Source: Tubulanus polymorphus
Lineage: Eukaryota; Nemertea; Palaeonemertea; Tubulaniformes; Tubulanidae
DNA length: 64,000 bases
Assembly: GCF_964204645.1 (NCBI RefSeq)
Contig: NC_134027.1
Coordinates: 12,512,485-12,576,484 of the forward strand
Reading direction: 5' to 3'
A program made the position numbers and the translations under genes. Shown here piece after piece: positions 11,864 to 24,432 of this stretch (position 1 is the first letter of the stretch; the number at the start of each line of letters is the position of its first letter). The notes beneath the pieces were generated by a model. The model did not search any database. It was not told the origin of the DNA and saw only the letters and a program-made list of their open reading frames with translations.

Positions 11864-14800
11864 CAATAGAATCAAAATAGCAAAAATCGTACAGCAATGC
11901 TGTTTAAAACTACATGCTGTGAAAATGTCCTATGGAAATTGTGTTAATAGTTACAGACATTTTGGAGCTATTTACTCATGAACTAAAAAAAGATGTGAAA
12001 AAACTTCGCCGCCACGGATAGATCTACTTGGATTGCTGTGCATCAACACCTCTGTAATTCCCTGGTAACCATGATGTGATGACAACAATGGTTCAATTGA
12101 CCTTCGCCTACAATTGACCTTCAACCTTGATACAGACGAATGAAATGAATGACAAATGAAAAAGTAATTAGGAATAAAGAGCAGCTACAATTAAGCATAC
12201 CCATGCATTTACCTGTGCCGTACTAGTTTCCAATCATTAATAATATCATAATTATTATCATTGTTATTATCAATATCATTATATGAATATTAAAAATTAG
12301 AGTTTTTGCTCTCCACTCCTTATACACCATTTACTGAAGAATCTCTTTTTCTGAATGTGATTACATTGAGAATGAACATTAAAACTTTTCAAACTTCGGA
12401 GTTTGCGGGAAGTTGATCATTCTTATGTCCTATATAATGCAAGTAGCTGCGTGTTTGGTTTTCTGCGTGGTGGATCTTCTTCGAGGACAAGAATCTATGA
12501 AATTGCGAATCGATGAATGGTTTGAAGACAATCTTGTAAATTATGTCATTCTTGCATCAAATCACCCTGAATCTATATTTATCTCTCATTATATATCCCC
12601 TGTGTGTGATATTTACAAAAAACACTTAGTCTGAGCATATTCCCTATCTAGTGTTAGTTTCTGTGATTCTAAACTTGAGAATTGTTAATCATAAAAGTCC
12701 TTCTCTTGTTAACGTGATATTTTTCGCGGTCTATTTTTATGAGCGTGAAAAGAAATATTCTGTTTTTTATTTCCCTCCAATTAGTGTCTTAATAATTCTA
12801 TGTACCGTATAGTAAGTAAATCATAATAGTTCATGTAAATACTAATTTACATTACCTACCCTGATGCATTCATATGTCTGAATATGTTGACTTTGGTCAA
12901 GTCATTTTTAGATGTATGGCATTTCAAATAGATTAGCAATAATATTGTTCATTTTAAATCTTATCATCTCAATCTCAGCCATAGGACAACTTCGGAGCCC
13001 ACCAAAAAATTACATTTTAGACTATTGTCTGGAAATGAGCTTCCAGAGTTTGTATAATAGATTGCTAAGAAGAAAATTGCCAAGTGCAAGTCAAAAACTA
13101 TTCAGTTTCAATAAGATCATATAAAGAATTATCTTCATATCATGTTTGAGATCGTCTTATTCTTTTCAAATACGTAGAGGCTACTTTGCAGTATACAGTT
13201 TAGGAAGGAACTAATAAAATAGCAAATAATCAAAAAATGTTTGTGTTGCACATACAAATTACTTTGCATTGAAATTTTTGATTTTAGAAAGGTGCTCAAA
13301 CACACATAGGTAATCAAAAATGATAATATCATAATATCAATCATATTATTCTAATGTATTTTAAGTGTTAGAGTTTCCAGGCATTATCAGGGTAACTATC
13401 TAACATTGGCCAGTGGACTTAATATGTATATAAGCCTAAGCTGACAATGGATTATTATTATTATTATGAAAAAGTAAGATACATTTTTTGGGGAAATTAT
13501 AAGCTCCATGTAGTTTTGAATGCTTAACATATATTTTGTTGGCTACATGTATATTATGTTGTTCAATACTGAAGTGAAGGGCTACTTTTTCATGATAGTT
13601 GTCGATTGTGTAAGAATTGTTACATGGTGGTGGTTGACTGGTTCAACAGAACAAAACCCTATCAGTGATGAGGTGTTGTGGACAAAGTTTCATGATATGG
13701 TCCACCAAATTTATAGGGGTTTCAGGCCAAAATATGTCCACCGCAAAAGAATGTTTCTGCAAGCATTCAGCTAAGAAATTCATCTACATTTTGACAATCA
13801 ATTGTTGTTTTTGGATAATTCAAACAAAAAGTTTTTTTAATGATGAAATTCAAACAAGTCCATTATAGGGCACTTTTTCAATGATGATAGCCAGGAGCTA
13901 CTGCGCATATTCACAGAAAAGTCATCTTTCTTAAGAATCTTAAAGATCGTACAGCATTAAGTTTTGGCAGTTATGAATTTTGTTTCATATGAGTGACCCC
14001 TTCATATAGTAACAAAACTGTTCATGTTCTCATCAACAATTCCTTACATGCATATTTGAGATTCTGACAATTCTTAGGAGACTGTGATATCCAAATCTAT
14101 TCTAGTGTATTTATATTTTGAATGTGGTATAATTAATTCTATGTATCAATATGCAATTGTAGAGCTAAGCCTTTATATCTGTGAAAGAATGGTCAGAGTA
14201 ATAGATACTTTGAAATATATCAAACACGAGAAAACAGCAATATGCCCGATTTTCACCACAGAGGACAATTCACATTAACCTCAAACGAATGTTCAAAAAT
14301 ATGAAAAACTATTGTGCATGCGAATTTATTCAATCAAACTTCGTTAGAATTTTGAATTCCTAGAATAAGTTTATAGTTCCTGGAATAGGGTGTATCATTT
14401 CTTCTAGCAGTCTATACTATAAGGTACCGGTACTTACACTATACTTGTACATGATCATGAACTAGAAAAACACCCTGGCATTGTCATTTCACACTGCTAT
14501 ATCCAACTTGTGTTTTATCCTATTCTATGAAAGTGTGTGCGTTTGTTGAAAAATAAGAGCAACTGAATTGAGTGTGCAACAGGTGGTGTGTGACCCTAGT
14601 CATAAATATTTATAAATATTTGAATTATTCTAGTCATGTGCGTTTTTATCAATTACTTTATATATTTCTATATATGTACATTCTCTTATTATGAGAAGTG
14701 GAAGCTTGAATATATGAATGTATATTATGTAAATGCTCGAGTTGGAAACAAGCGATGTGTTACGCTTTCTCTTACAAAATATCTGGGTACGGGCTAAAAG

Positions 14801-15100
14801 TCATGTAAAGTGTATCGTGATAAGGGACAACGTATTACATGTCTCTTGTTGTAAATACAATAAATATCTATGGGATTTAAGATAGTACTGGTCATACTGA
14901 AATCCTCATAGTTTTATAATTCGTTCACTTCTGAACCTCTGTCCATCATCAAACATGTACCTGTAATTTATTCACCCATAATTAGTGGAAGTTTGTTCTA
15001 TTCTTAATAATGATAATGATAACATTTTCTTCATCATGTGTGGCATCCCTTCTGAACCCATGAAAGGCCTGTCAAGTTGGACCTCTGGCGGAAAACAAGT
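11864..15100. other. Shal 3' flank and non-coding stretch
   Basis: AATAAA at 12173-12178 is a candidate polyadenylation signal for Shal, but others exist further on (for example near 14860), so the 3' end is undecided. AT-rich simple sequence such as repeated ATTATTATC occurs at 12237-12290 and 13449-13466. No gene or clear element is seen. Confidence 0.4.
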
Positions 15101-15745
15101 TGTATGTCAAATATAAGTGGTGTTCACACAAGGATTTCAGTAATAGTACTAAGCGTTCACATGGTAAAAATTCCTGAGGCCTATCCATGGCTTTTTGAGA
15201 ACTGTACAGAAATACCAGAATTAGTAAGCACGGAAACCTGTACTGAGCTGGCCACATATTTTCAGTAGTGTGAACCCAAATTTGGCGCTTAGCAAGCTTT
15301 GTATTGTTGTACATTACACTCAACCAGGGAGATGAGTGTCCACGGGCTTGATGAATTAATCATTTTTTACTCCCGTTTATGAAGCCACTAAAATAAGCCG
15401 AGATATGCAGTTATAGTCGCATTATTTGACACACACTTTTAACAATATATTGGTGACGAACATATTTCGCTCACATTAGCTACATTTGTAATGATAGTTT
15501 TACACCAAATTGGCAATTCAAACTGCCATTTGGAATGCCAGAGAGAAGGAATGGATTTAGAATAGAAGAAAACAAAGATAGTATATTACTTGAAAACCCT
15601 CTCGATATTCGTATGACTAAAGCTGGCTTACTAAGCACCAAATCATGTGTGAACGCAACTCGCACTTCTGGCAAATTCAGCAGCACACAAGTACGATACT
15701 TCGTAACCTCAGAATCTTGTGTGAACGAATCTTGTGTGAACGCCA
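15100..15745. repeat. Cluster of GTGTTCACAC / GTGTGAAC inverted motifs
   Basis: GTGTTCACAC lies near 15119. Inverse copies GTGTGAAC lie near 15269, 15649, 15719 and 15733. CCAAATTTGGC-type near-palindromes lie near 15274 and 15506. The pattern matches the edges and interiors of the elements at 1331, 29897 and 62190. This looks like one or two overlapping, decayed members of that design. No precise ends can be given. Confidence 0.45.
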
Positions 15746-15977
15746 CTATTATTGCACATTATAACAGGTACTGCTATTTCTTAAATCTAAACAATTGGAC
15801 TCTAAATTGCAAATAGCTTCTGGCAACTCTTGAAATAGACTTGAATATTATTCCTCGTTCCCCCCAACCTCGTTTGATGAGTTTTTTTTCAGAACATTAA
15901 ACAATCTGTCTAAGTTAAGGTTTTTCAAAAATTCAAAGATTATTGTGTCTAACCATTGTGTATGTTAGTGAGATCTT

Positions 15978-16010
15978 GGAGTAATCATTGAATCATTCAA
16001 TGATTACTCC
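15978..16010. repeat. Perfect 14-bp hairpin
   Basis: GGAGTAATCATTGA, a five-base loop ATCAT, then the exact reverse complement TCAATGATTACTCC. No T-run or gene end adjoins it, so no terminator or processing role is implied. It may be the core of a decayed palindromic element. Confidence 0.7.
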
Positions 16011-17205
16011 AGGGTGAGATTATGCTACAATGTGAATACACACAAGTTTTTCTCATTCGCGAGTAAAAATACAAATGATCATTGATTGAATTTTGACTTG
16101 TGCGTGTATAGCAGCCAAAATTAGAGTATAGTCGGGGTATTGTGTAAAATTATTGTAGGAATATACAGATTTAGAAAGAGGTCTCCCTTATTACCTTAAA
16201 ACCCTGTTGTGAAGACCAAAATTTATAAACTCATGAAGTCAAACCTTCCGTGTCTATAGAAAACATATGCCGTGTCATGCAATATCTTTATTTCCAAATC
16301 TGTGAGTCTCTTTGATGGGTGATTTCGGCCATGAATAAAAAAGAGAAATATCCATTTGAATAAACCAAAGACATTTTATCATGGCGATAAAACAAAATAA
16401 GTGTTGAAAGGCATGAATTTCTTGTTAAAACTAGATATTTGTGGTTAAAATGGATGATATTTTCCGTTTTACTTTCAATGCACATTTAAACAAATAGATA
16501 TTTCTTCAACACAGCTTGTTCCACACTGAATTGCCAAGATTTTGCAGATCATCTAACCTGCAATTCAAAATCAACTTTCTGGTATACACAGTTACTTTAT
16601 TGTGTGCATACTTAATAAGCAAATGGCAGATGTCATGCAAGATTTGTAGGTTCTTGAAAATGAATGATGAGCCAATTTGAACCAGTTTGATATATCCATT
16701 TGATGTACATTTAAATGTTTCTGCCAACACTGGTATTCAGGTTCTGATACTCTGAACATTCATATATAGTACACACAATCACACTGCAGTTAGAAATATC
16801 ATAATTCGACAATAATGAAATTTTGGCCGTATGTTTAGTTTCTGACTAACTCTTTATGTTGCAATCTTGGACAAATCCTCAGATATATGTTTGATTAAGC
16901 ATGCCTTGCCCGGTGGCTGTAGGCAGCAGATGTAGAAATTATGAATGTTGGTATTGAGCTCGATCTGTATCAGCGATTCACTATTTCATTCACAACGTAC
17001 AAAATTACCCTGATTTAAGATGTTTACTATTAACAGAAGGGTTATAAGAAATTTACACGTTAAAGGTGTATTGGGTTTGGTAAATGAATTAACCCATTGT
17101 GCATCTGCTTGCCTGATTTGATGGGCTGTGAAATGATTTCAAAATGTTTGTGTATAACTTAGAATGTTTTGTTATTATGAAATTTTTATTATTATAGTAG
17201 TCTTT
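16011..17205. other. Non-coding stretch, no gene seen
   Basis: No exon or bounded repeat is recognised. Confidence 0.4.
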
Positions 17206-17745
17206 CATTTTTAGTCCACTTGGGACTTAAGCCCCAGTGGCCTATTGCATATACTTTTTCATCCATACGTAGACGGAATCCAGTGATTTTGAAAAGTTTT
17301 GAAGATGCTTCAATGGATTGTTTCAATATTTGGTTTATGCATGTATCTACTTTAGACACATCTGCAGCCCAAACACTGGCCTGCTCAGAATCAATATGGC
17401 CAATTGGCAGCCATTGTTTTTAGATATATTGTCCTTATGTACATGTATATGTATTCCCCCTAGGGCCCATCATCATAAGGAAGAATGGGTCAATTGGAAA
17501 CAAGATGGCCATTCTGTTATCTTTTATGGCTAAAAAGGTCATTTTTGGCTCGAATTATATGCAGTTTTCCATTTATTTAGTTACCTAGGCATATTTTGTA
17601 ATCACAATCAATGGCAAAATTCTAGCTCATGACAAAGTTCTATGATTGATACTGTGTAATCATTAAGGAGTGCTGAATATAAAAACTGTCAGATTTTCGA
17701 GCATTTCACCAAGTGGGCATGGTGTCCCTGGACAGCTGTTAGTAG
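17206..17745 (+). mobile_element. Pearl-like Helitron-associated repeat, copy 2, short
   Basis: It starts TTTTTAGTCCACTTGGGAC and ends with CAAGTGGGCATGGTGTCC and TGGACA. Both termini of the family are therefore present, although the final CCCCTAG is mutated. Only about one core unit is left, making this about 540 bp against about 1240 bp for the 42771 copy. This variation in core number is what tandem-core elements show. Confidence 0.75.
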
Positions 17746-19556
17746 CTATGAATACCCACTGCTGTTTGGTTAGTTAAAAGATGTAAACATCTATATGGAA
17801 AAAAATTAGGTCCAATAATAAGCCAGAATGGTTGAGGAACTTCTTTCGTTAAAGATGTTCATGCTTTTATTTGGTCCATTCTAACTTCGAAGGATCTATA
17901 AACAAGTTTTCTGTTTTACCTGTTACGCAACAGTGAAAATAATCACTCAAGCTAGAAATAATGTATTGATATTAAGATCTTTGTAACTGTTAATCCCCAG
18001 GTCTGTTATTGTTTTGAAGAGTCTGTCCTATTATTGTAATTTATGATTATGTATGCACATAGATTTGAGATGCAAATGCACATTTCTGCTAACCTGGACT
18101 TGCAAATTAAGAAATTAAAAGTCAATTTTACCAAGATGTGTTCCAACAACTTTGGTTATATTTAGAAATAAATGATAAAAACCTTTCAAAATTATTGCCG
18201 ATAACTTTATTCTCTGAGCATATTTCTTACTGAACAATTAGTAATAATTCAACAACCTTAAAGAATGAAAGACCAGGTTAGCACAGGGTCTCGGTTCTTT
18301 AGTTTAGATTGTATATTCGAGAATGAAAAATCGGGCTTCTTCCACATTGAAATGTCAAGTGAGTAGTTGTTTACTTATGATGTGTCTTACTTATAATGCT
18401 TGGTGGCTATTGCCATGCTTTTATGTCACAAGTTTGAAATCAGGGAGATCTCCCTAGCATAATGCATGTGAGTGAACTTTCAAATCTAAAACAGAACTAG
18501 CTGAAACCATAGTCCATGCTTTAACTACGGTAATCACCTAATTGATAATAGTCGTTTGATTTATCCCTCGTTTTCATTACGATCAAAGGAATATTCATAG
18601 AGCAAATTACATTGGTAATTATATACAGCGACTGACCGTTTAGACGCTGATGGAGGTTCAACTGTCAAGCGCATGGGACAGAAGTCGTCTACGTATTGGT
18701 TCTTATTGTCACCTTTATCATCTCCATGTTGGAATCCTTTGACTAATTGTATTGCAAATGGATTTTGAATTATTTGTAAATAGATTTAAAAAGTTCTTAT
18801 ATTAGTCATTCATTACTTTATAATTCTAATCCTCGCAATACTTCTATAATCAATTACTACAACCCTCGTCTATTATGAAGCGATATATCTGATAAAGAGT
18901 AAAGGAAGATCACCGACATTTATTAACATAAACAACAGTAGTTCTCCTAGCTTCTTAATCAGCCAGGTATTTTTCCATTATTGTTAAATGAAACACATCA
19001 GGTTCATGTACTACATGTATCAATAAAAATGTTTATACCGTTGTCAAATGATAAAATTATCGTTTGTTATCTTTTTTTCGAGGGAGCTGAATCATCTCAG
19101 TCCATAGATAAGTCGCGCAGATAGATAGGTTCTCTCCACCAGGCTCGAATGTTCAAATGATGCAATTTGTCGAAATTTGTAAGCAGGTAGTCTTGTAATT
19201 TGCAGTCAAGTCAAATAAATGCAAAGCACAGTCAAACCACGTTATAATGCCACCATCGGGACCTGGCTAATTTTGGCGTTTTTAACGAGAATGGCGGTAT
19301 AGAGAAATGCTCGATGTGATCCTCCAAATGATTACCAAAGCATTAAACTACCATATAAAAATGTGTAGACTTAATACCAGTAACGTTCCGTATTCTGATA
19401 CATCCATACAAAAAACAAAGTTAATTAATCCAACTCATATACACAAAAATCACGAAACACAATTATCAAACGGCAATCCAACTCTTAAACTGCACAGTAC
19501 CTAACACAAAATCGACGTGAGGGCTTACCAGTCTACTACCAGTAGGTAGGCCTACC
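17746..19556. other. Non-coding stretch, no gene seen
   Basis: No exon or bounded element was recognised in this AT-rich stretch. Confidence 0.4.
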
Positions 19557-19755
19557 CAGAGCCGTCGGAAGGAATTTTTTAGTGGCGAGGCTTATTTCTG
19601 AAGGGTGGTCTGGGGGCCCTCCCCTAGAAAAATTTTGAAAATTCAATCGATGGAGATGCGTTTTGGGGCCATTTCACGGTCTCATTCACAGAAGCGTGAG
19701 AAGTCGTGAGCCAACCACCTAGTACAGAGAACGACGGGCTGTTCCGACGGCCCTG
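19557..19755. mobile_element. CAGAGCCGTCGGAA MITE with 5-bp target duplication
   Basis: A 199-bp element with ends CAGAGCCGTCGGAA and TTCCGACGGCCCTG, flanked on both sides by CTACC (19552-19556 and 19756-19760). The second copy at 57084-57383 is 300 bp and shares the interior block CATTTCACGGTCTCATTCAC. The CAG...CTG ends and 5-bp duplication suggest the hAT-like group with short duplications. The superfamily is inference, since there is no coding remnant. Confidence 0.8.
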
Positions 19756-20258
19756 CTACCTGGTCAAAGTATATGATCGATGAACTATTATCAGCTAATT
19801 AGCTATGTAATGGTGAAAAAATCAACTGTTTGAAAATCTGAATAAAAGTTAGTTAATTTATGTACATGTATTAGAAGTTGTAAATCTAGCGGTTCTTCTG
19901 TAGCGCCACCTACAAATCGTGGGAAAAAGAAGAAAATGGATACACATGTACCTGCTAAAAGGCAATCCAGGCCCGACATGATTATTTCTTGCCACGAGGG
20001 GCATACATCCTAAGACACCCTCTCGCTGAATTCAGGATCGGGAGCAATAGAATTACGTTGATGCCAACTAACTTAACAATCTAGATATCGTTAGAAATGA
20101 ACGTCTTCGTAAACATTGTAATCTTGATAAAATCGGCGATGAATTTCATTTTCTTATAGATTATTCCAAATTAAACGAACTTCGAAATGCTCTCCCGTAG
20201 ACCTAACACTCTTTCAAATCGAACAAAACAAAGGGCAGAAACATCTTAAGGCTTAATA
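19756..20258. other. Non-coding stretch, no gene seen
   Basis: Short AT-rich sequence between two repeats. Nothing identifiable. Confidence 0.35.
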
Positions 20259-20370
20259 AGTGAGTGAGTGAGTGAGTGAGTGAGTGAGTGAGTGAGTGAG
20301 TGAGTGAGTGAGTGAGTGAGTGAGTGAGTGAGTGAGTGAGTGAGTGAGTGAGTGAGTGAGTGAGTGAGTG
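20259..20370. repeat. TGAG tetranucleotide microsatellite
   Basis: An uninterrupted TGAG/GTGA run of about 28 units. It gives long reading frames of threonine-histidine-serine-leucine repeats on the minus strand that are not genes. The run ends exactly where the inverted-repeat element at 20371 starts. Confidence 0.95.
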
Positions 20371-21133
20371 AGGTGAAGTGTCCAAATGAGGGAAACAACC
20401 AAGCGAAAGAAAGGCAGGCTAGAAGGGAGAAATTAACATAAAGGGGGTACAAGCGAAGAGATACATTTTGAGATCAATAAGTTATGGCGGAAAAACGTTA
20501 TTCAATTTCACACAGTTTTCAAAATTTCAATTATCAGAGCATGATTCCATAATGTGTCGTTTGGTTTTATCGGGACAGGAAACAAATTGTGGAGGCATTA
20601 TCAAAATCAAAATTGTGGCAGGTTTCGTAGACGTGATTAGCTACCCCACTTTCAAGCTTGAAATTCCTGACGTCAGTTATAATGTTCACGCCCGCTTGTT
20701 CAGATCACTTGTTCGGATATTATTCACTCACGGATATTGTTTATCATCTCGACTTAGATTTGTAAACGTCTGCCTCAAATTACTTAAGTAAATTACGTGT
20801 ATTATGTTATCGGTATGATTATTATATTCTATGCATTTTGTTTCTTCTAAGTTCCTTAAATCAAGTTTCTGTGTATCAAATTAAATTTCATTGTATAAAT
20901 GCTCGCCTCTTTTTGGTTAGAGAGACACTACGTATTCTACTCTATTCTGTTCATTTCACGGTCGGTTATATTCGAGTGTAATTCAGTTAGTATTATTCCA
21001 ATCACAAAACCAGGTATAGGTTACACTTACGTATGCGTAACATGCCATGAATACCCCATGAATATTTTTCAATTTCGTAGTTTCGTACTTTAGAAGTACC
21101 CAAATCTCTGTGGGGCATTTGGACACTTCACCT
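20371..21133. mobile_element. Inverted-repeat element, AGGTGAAGTGTCCAAATG ends
   Basis: The ends are AGGTGAAGTGTCCAAATG (20371-20388) and its perfect reverse complement (21116-21133), 763 bp apart. The interior has an open frame of 107 codons at 20468-20791 with no homology that I recognise. A target duplication cannot be called because the left flank is microsatellite. The superfamily is unknown. Confidence 0.75.
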
Positions 21134-21421
21134 AAGTTTCAAGTAAATTTGTGATGGGATATTTGTGTTACTAGCAGATTATTGATTCGTAGTTATGTTG
21201 CTGCCTATGGTAAAAATAGCACTGCTGCAGTTTCCAGTCCGTAGTCCCCTTTGATTGGGGAATGGAAAAAGAATACACATAAAAATACACGCGCTTGCTC
21301 GTGGAAAAGCCATTAAATAATTTTAGAATCTTTTGCAATTTACTTAAGGAATTTGTAGATTCCGCTTGGTTAGTTGCAACACGCGGTCGGTGATTTAATG
21401 TAAGCATTAAGACTAATAACG

Positions 21422-22552
21422 ATGAATGTGACGGATATTTCCCAATGCGACCAGTGGCGTCGTCTCCCAATCAGATGGGACCTTCAGTTTAGTGTCTTCA
21501 TTTACTTAGGTTTCTATGGGCCCGTCTCCATCTTCGGCATTACGCTCAACGTATTCACGTTTCTAATCCTCGCCAAACTAAATAGTCCCGCCTACTATCT
21601 AGTTAATATATTAGCCATTTTCGATATTCTCTATTCGGGATCAGTTTTCCTGTTGTTTCCTCTACGAACATTGCACATTTATAACGTCCTCGGCGATGTG
21701 ATAATCCGACGCGACGACTGGTACTACGGCTGGGAGTTTATCTCATTATTTCACGTCACATTTTACATCTGTCAGTTTACCAGAAATTGGTCTGTCGTAA
21801 TCTTGAGCGTCGATAGACTAATAGTCGTTGTTTTCCCATTAAAATCGCGCATATTCTGGACGCGGAAAACTATCAACGTCGTTCTCGCATGTATGGTGCT
21901 CTTTTCGTTCTTGCTATTCTGGCCGATTATAGTTCCTACCAACTATCTCAAAAGCGTGAGGTGCGATAAAAGTCAGAGCCTCGTTACATTCGTCCGTCGT
22001 TTGTCACTTATTATCCAGGAAAACAGCCTTTTCGACACTATTAGAGGAAGTTGGTCGTTCTCTATAACTGATACGGTTGGAACAAGTGTTTTATCTGTTC
22101 TCGTGCCAATGATATTGCTTGTTCTAGTAAACTTCATTCTACTAAGTAGCTTATTAGCTAATGACACCTTTCGACAGAAAATGATGAACAATCCTGGAAG
22201 CCTAGGTAAATCGAAAGTCAGAGAAAAGAAAATACTTCGGATGGCATTTGCTATCGTCCTGGCATACATATTCTTCGAATCGTTCACTTTTTTCGAAAGA
22301 CTATATTTGAATATTAAAAACATTGAACTCTTCACAATTACAGGCCTTAGTTACGTCGAAACATCTATGGTACTGCGAAAGATTGGCATAGGCTCGACCG
22401 TATTGGATTCATGTGCTAATTTCTTCGTGTACTGTTTTACAAACAAACACTTCAAAAATGCAGCAAGAGATACAATTTTGAATTGTGCTAGACGTCTGAT
22501 TTATTTCAGGAAAAGACACACTAAGACAATATCAAATGTTATGATAAAATGA
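21422..22552 (+). CDS. Class A (rhodopsin-like) GPCR, intronless, orphan peptide-receptor type
   Basis: A 376-residue seven-transmembrane receptor in one exon, acting at the plasma membrane through G proteins. Helix 1 carries the GITLN motif (N43), helix 2 LAIFD (D68), and helix 3 SVDRLIVVVFP with DRL (131-133) in place of DRY. Helix 7 has NFFVY (333-337) in place of NPxxY, followed by a CF..KHFKNAA helix-8 start. The N-terminus has NVT near residue 2, a possible glycosylation site, and no signal peptide. The helix-3 top cysteine that normally pairs with extracellular loop 2 is an isoleucine, although loop 2 keeps C181. Helix 6 has no CWxP. The layout is closest to invertebrate FMRFamide-receptor-like orphans, but the ligand cannot be inferred. 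The start is the first ATG of the frame. The frame is intact, so the gene looks functional. Confidence 0.85.
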   Translation: MNVTDISQCDQWRRLPIRWDLQFSVFIYLGFYGPVSIFGITLNVFTFLILAKLNSPAYYLVNILAIFDILYSGSVFLLFPLRTLHIYNVLGDVIIRRDDWYYGWEFISLFHVTFYICQFTRNWSVVILSVDRLIVVVFPLKSRIFWTRKTINVVLACMVLFSFLLFWPIIVPTNYLKSVRCDKSQSLVTFVRRLSLIIQENSLFDTIRGSWSFSITDTVGTSVLSVLVPMILLVLVNFILLSSLLANDTFRQKMMNNPGSLGKSKVREKKILRMAFAIVLAYIFFESFTFFERLYLNIKNIELFTITGLSYVETSMVLRKIGIGSTVLDSCANFFVYCFTNKHFKNAARDTILNCARRLIYFRKRHTKTISNVMIK

Positions 22553-24000
22553 TTACCTGGTATCTAAGATAATGTGCAACAGTAGATTTTAGATCCATCT
22601 TATAAAGTGAGACATATACATATACAATGTATTTCAATAGAAAAATGTACTCGTGTCATCAGCGATGTCTGCTCAGATCACTGGCTTATCTTACGGACCG
22701 ACGAATATACAAAACACGTTTGAAATTCAGGCGTATATATTTAAGTTGGTGTATACATCTGACGCTGATTTAAAATCCAGGTTGGTATACTTCCAACGAT
22801 GAAGAGGGGTATCTCAAAATGGGCATAAAGTTTGCATCGAAATAATAGTTATGCATATAGCTACAAAGCAGCAATAACGGGCTTTCTGCCTAGCAGCATA
22901 ATAAAATGTAATATGGAAATAAATAGAAATGAAAATTTGTTTCTTGCCGGGATTTAAACTTTTTGAAATATATTCATATCAGAAAAAATGTATATTTAGT
23001 GGGTCCTGTGATGACACATGCGTTCGGAAGCCTAAGAATTCAGTTCAAAGTTCATTGAAAATGAACGAATTTTGATACTGGTATCGTATCACTGAGTGCT
23101 CGTCACGCCATTAGGTGTCGTGGGTTAACGATTAAATTTTGTCGTTCTAGATACTGATAATAATGTTGACGTACAGTACATCGTGGACTGTCTAATAAGG
23201 AAAATATTTCGAAATAACGGTATCCGATCTCTTGATCCAGAGACGTAGACTGACGTTGGACTTTCCGCGAAGCCATATATCACGGTGTCAACTATCGGTT
23301 TATTTTATACTAATTTGAGAAGAATGCTGACGAACAGAGGCTTCCCGGCTCATCGTCCGTACAACAACCCCCAGACTAATCATCCCACGCAGTTTGAAAA
23401 GCGGCCCGTCCCGTGCATTTTCATTGATACTCTACTTAACACAGCGTGTTCGACAATTCTAACCATGTCGCGTTGGATATGTTACGAAAAGTACGTTCCG
23501 TATATAAGCCATAACTGCAAAAGTAAACACTGATGCCTTGAAATACACAGCGACACTACGAATTGGGTGAAACGGATTATTTTTTCCTGTAATAAAAAGT
23601 TCATTTTCACCCAACGCATTTTTTCCACTATTTCATATATTTCTTGAACTCTGTTATTTATGTGCGAATATCAGTAACGCTTGTTCGATAACTGCGATAT
23701 TCCTGACGCTGATTTGCTTGAAATGCCGAAAAATTACATTTAGAACCCCGGTGATCTAACCGAGGGATCGACTGAAATCAAGACACGCACTTGGAATCTG
23801 CGGGTTAATCAAAATCCTTGTAGGAAATCAATTTCATCCAGAAATAACCCTCTTCCAAAGCTGCCGGGTTTCAGTTGATGCGCTGCCGCATTTCAGTGTG
23901 TTCTACGATGTCCCGATGAACTTCGAACCAACGACATCAAGTGACGTCATTTTTTCGGTGTAAAAAGGGACATCCTCCGGGCACCCCAGTGAAGTTCAGT
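22553..24000. other. Non-coding stretch after the GPCR
   Basis: A short open frame over 23285-23533 (82 codons) has no recognised homology. No bounded repeat is identified. The GPCR polyadenylation site could not be assigned. Confidence 0.4.
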
Positions 24001-24222
24001 GAAGTAACTTGTTCCTTGTTCCTTATTTCAATTTTTGCCTTTACCGGTTCAACTTCGTCACTGGTTCATCCGTTACTTATTGAGAATTCATCTCCCAATA
24101 AAGAACAAAGGACAAGTAACTTGTTCCTTGTTCCTTATTCAGATTTCCTCGTCATTACCGGTTCAACTTCGTCACCGGTTCATCCGTTACTTATTGAGAA
24201 TTCATCTCCCGATTAGGAACGT
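24001..24222. repeat. Tandem duplication, about 123-bp unit, twice
   Basis: The unit contains ACTTGTTCCTTGTTCCTTAT, then ACCGGTTCAACTTCGTCAC, then CGTTACTTATTGAGAATTC. The second unit starts near 24117 and the array trails off with CGTTACTTGTTCC at 24221. It sits about 210 bp 5' of the Penelope-like coding remnant and could be part of that element's repeated end. That link is only positional. Confidence 0.75.
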
Positions 24223-24432
24223 TACTTGTTCCTTATTCAGATTTTCTCGTCGTTACTTATTCAACAGGTGGCGCTGGTATACACTATTGCGCAGTCCAGA
24301 CATTTTGACGTAACCATGTCTGGTCTGCTTGTCGCATTTTATAGAAATTGGAGTTTGTAGTTTCTTTTGCTTCTAAAATGTAATGTCTTAGATGAGATGC
24401 TGCTTCATTGGAAAATGGTTGATCTGATTTGA

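Noticed and set aside
20203-20452. Long minus-strand open frames of repeated THSL residues
   Set aside because: They are the translation of the TGAG microsatellite, which has no stop in several frames. Not a gene.
20468-20791. 107-codon frame inside the 20371-21133 element as a host gene
   Set aside because: It lies between two perfect transposon ends and shows no domain. Left as part of the element.
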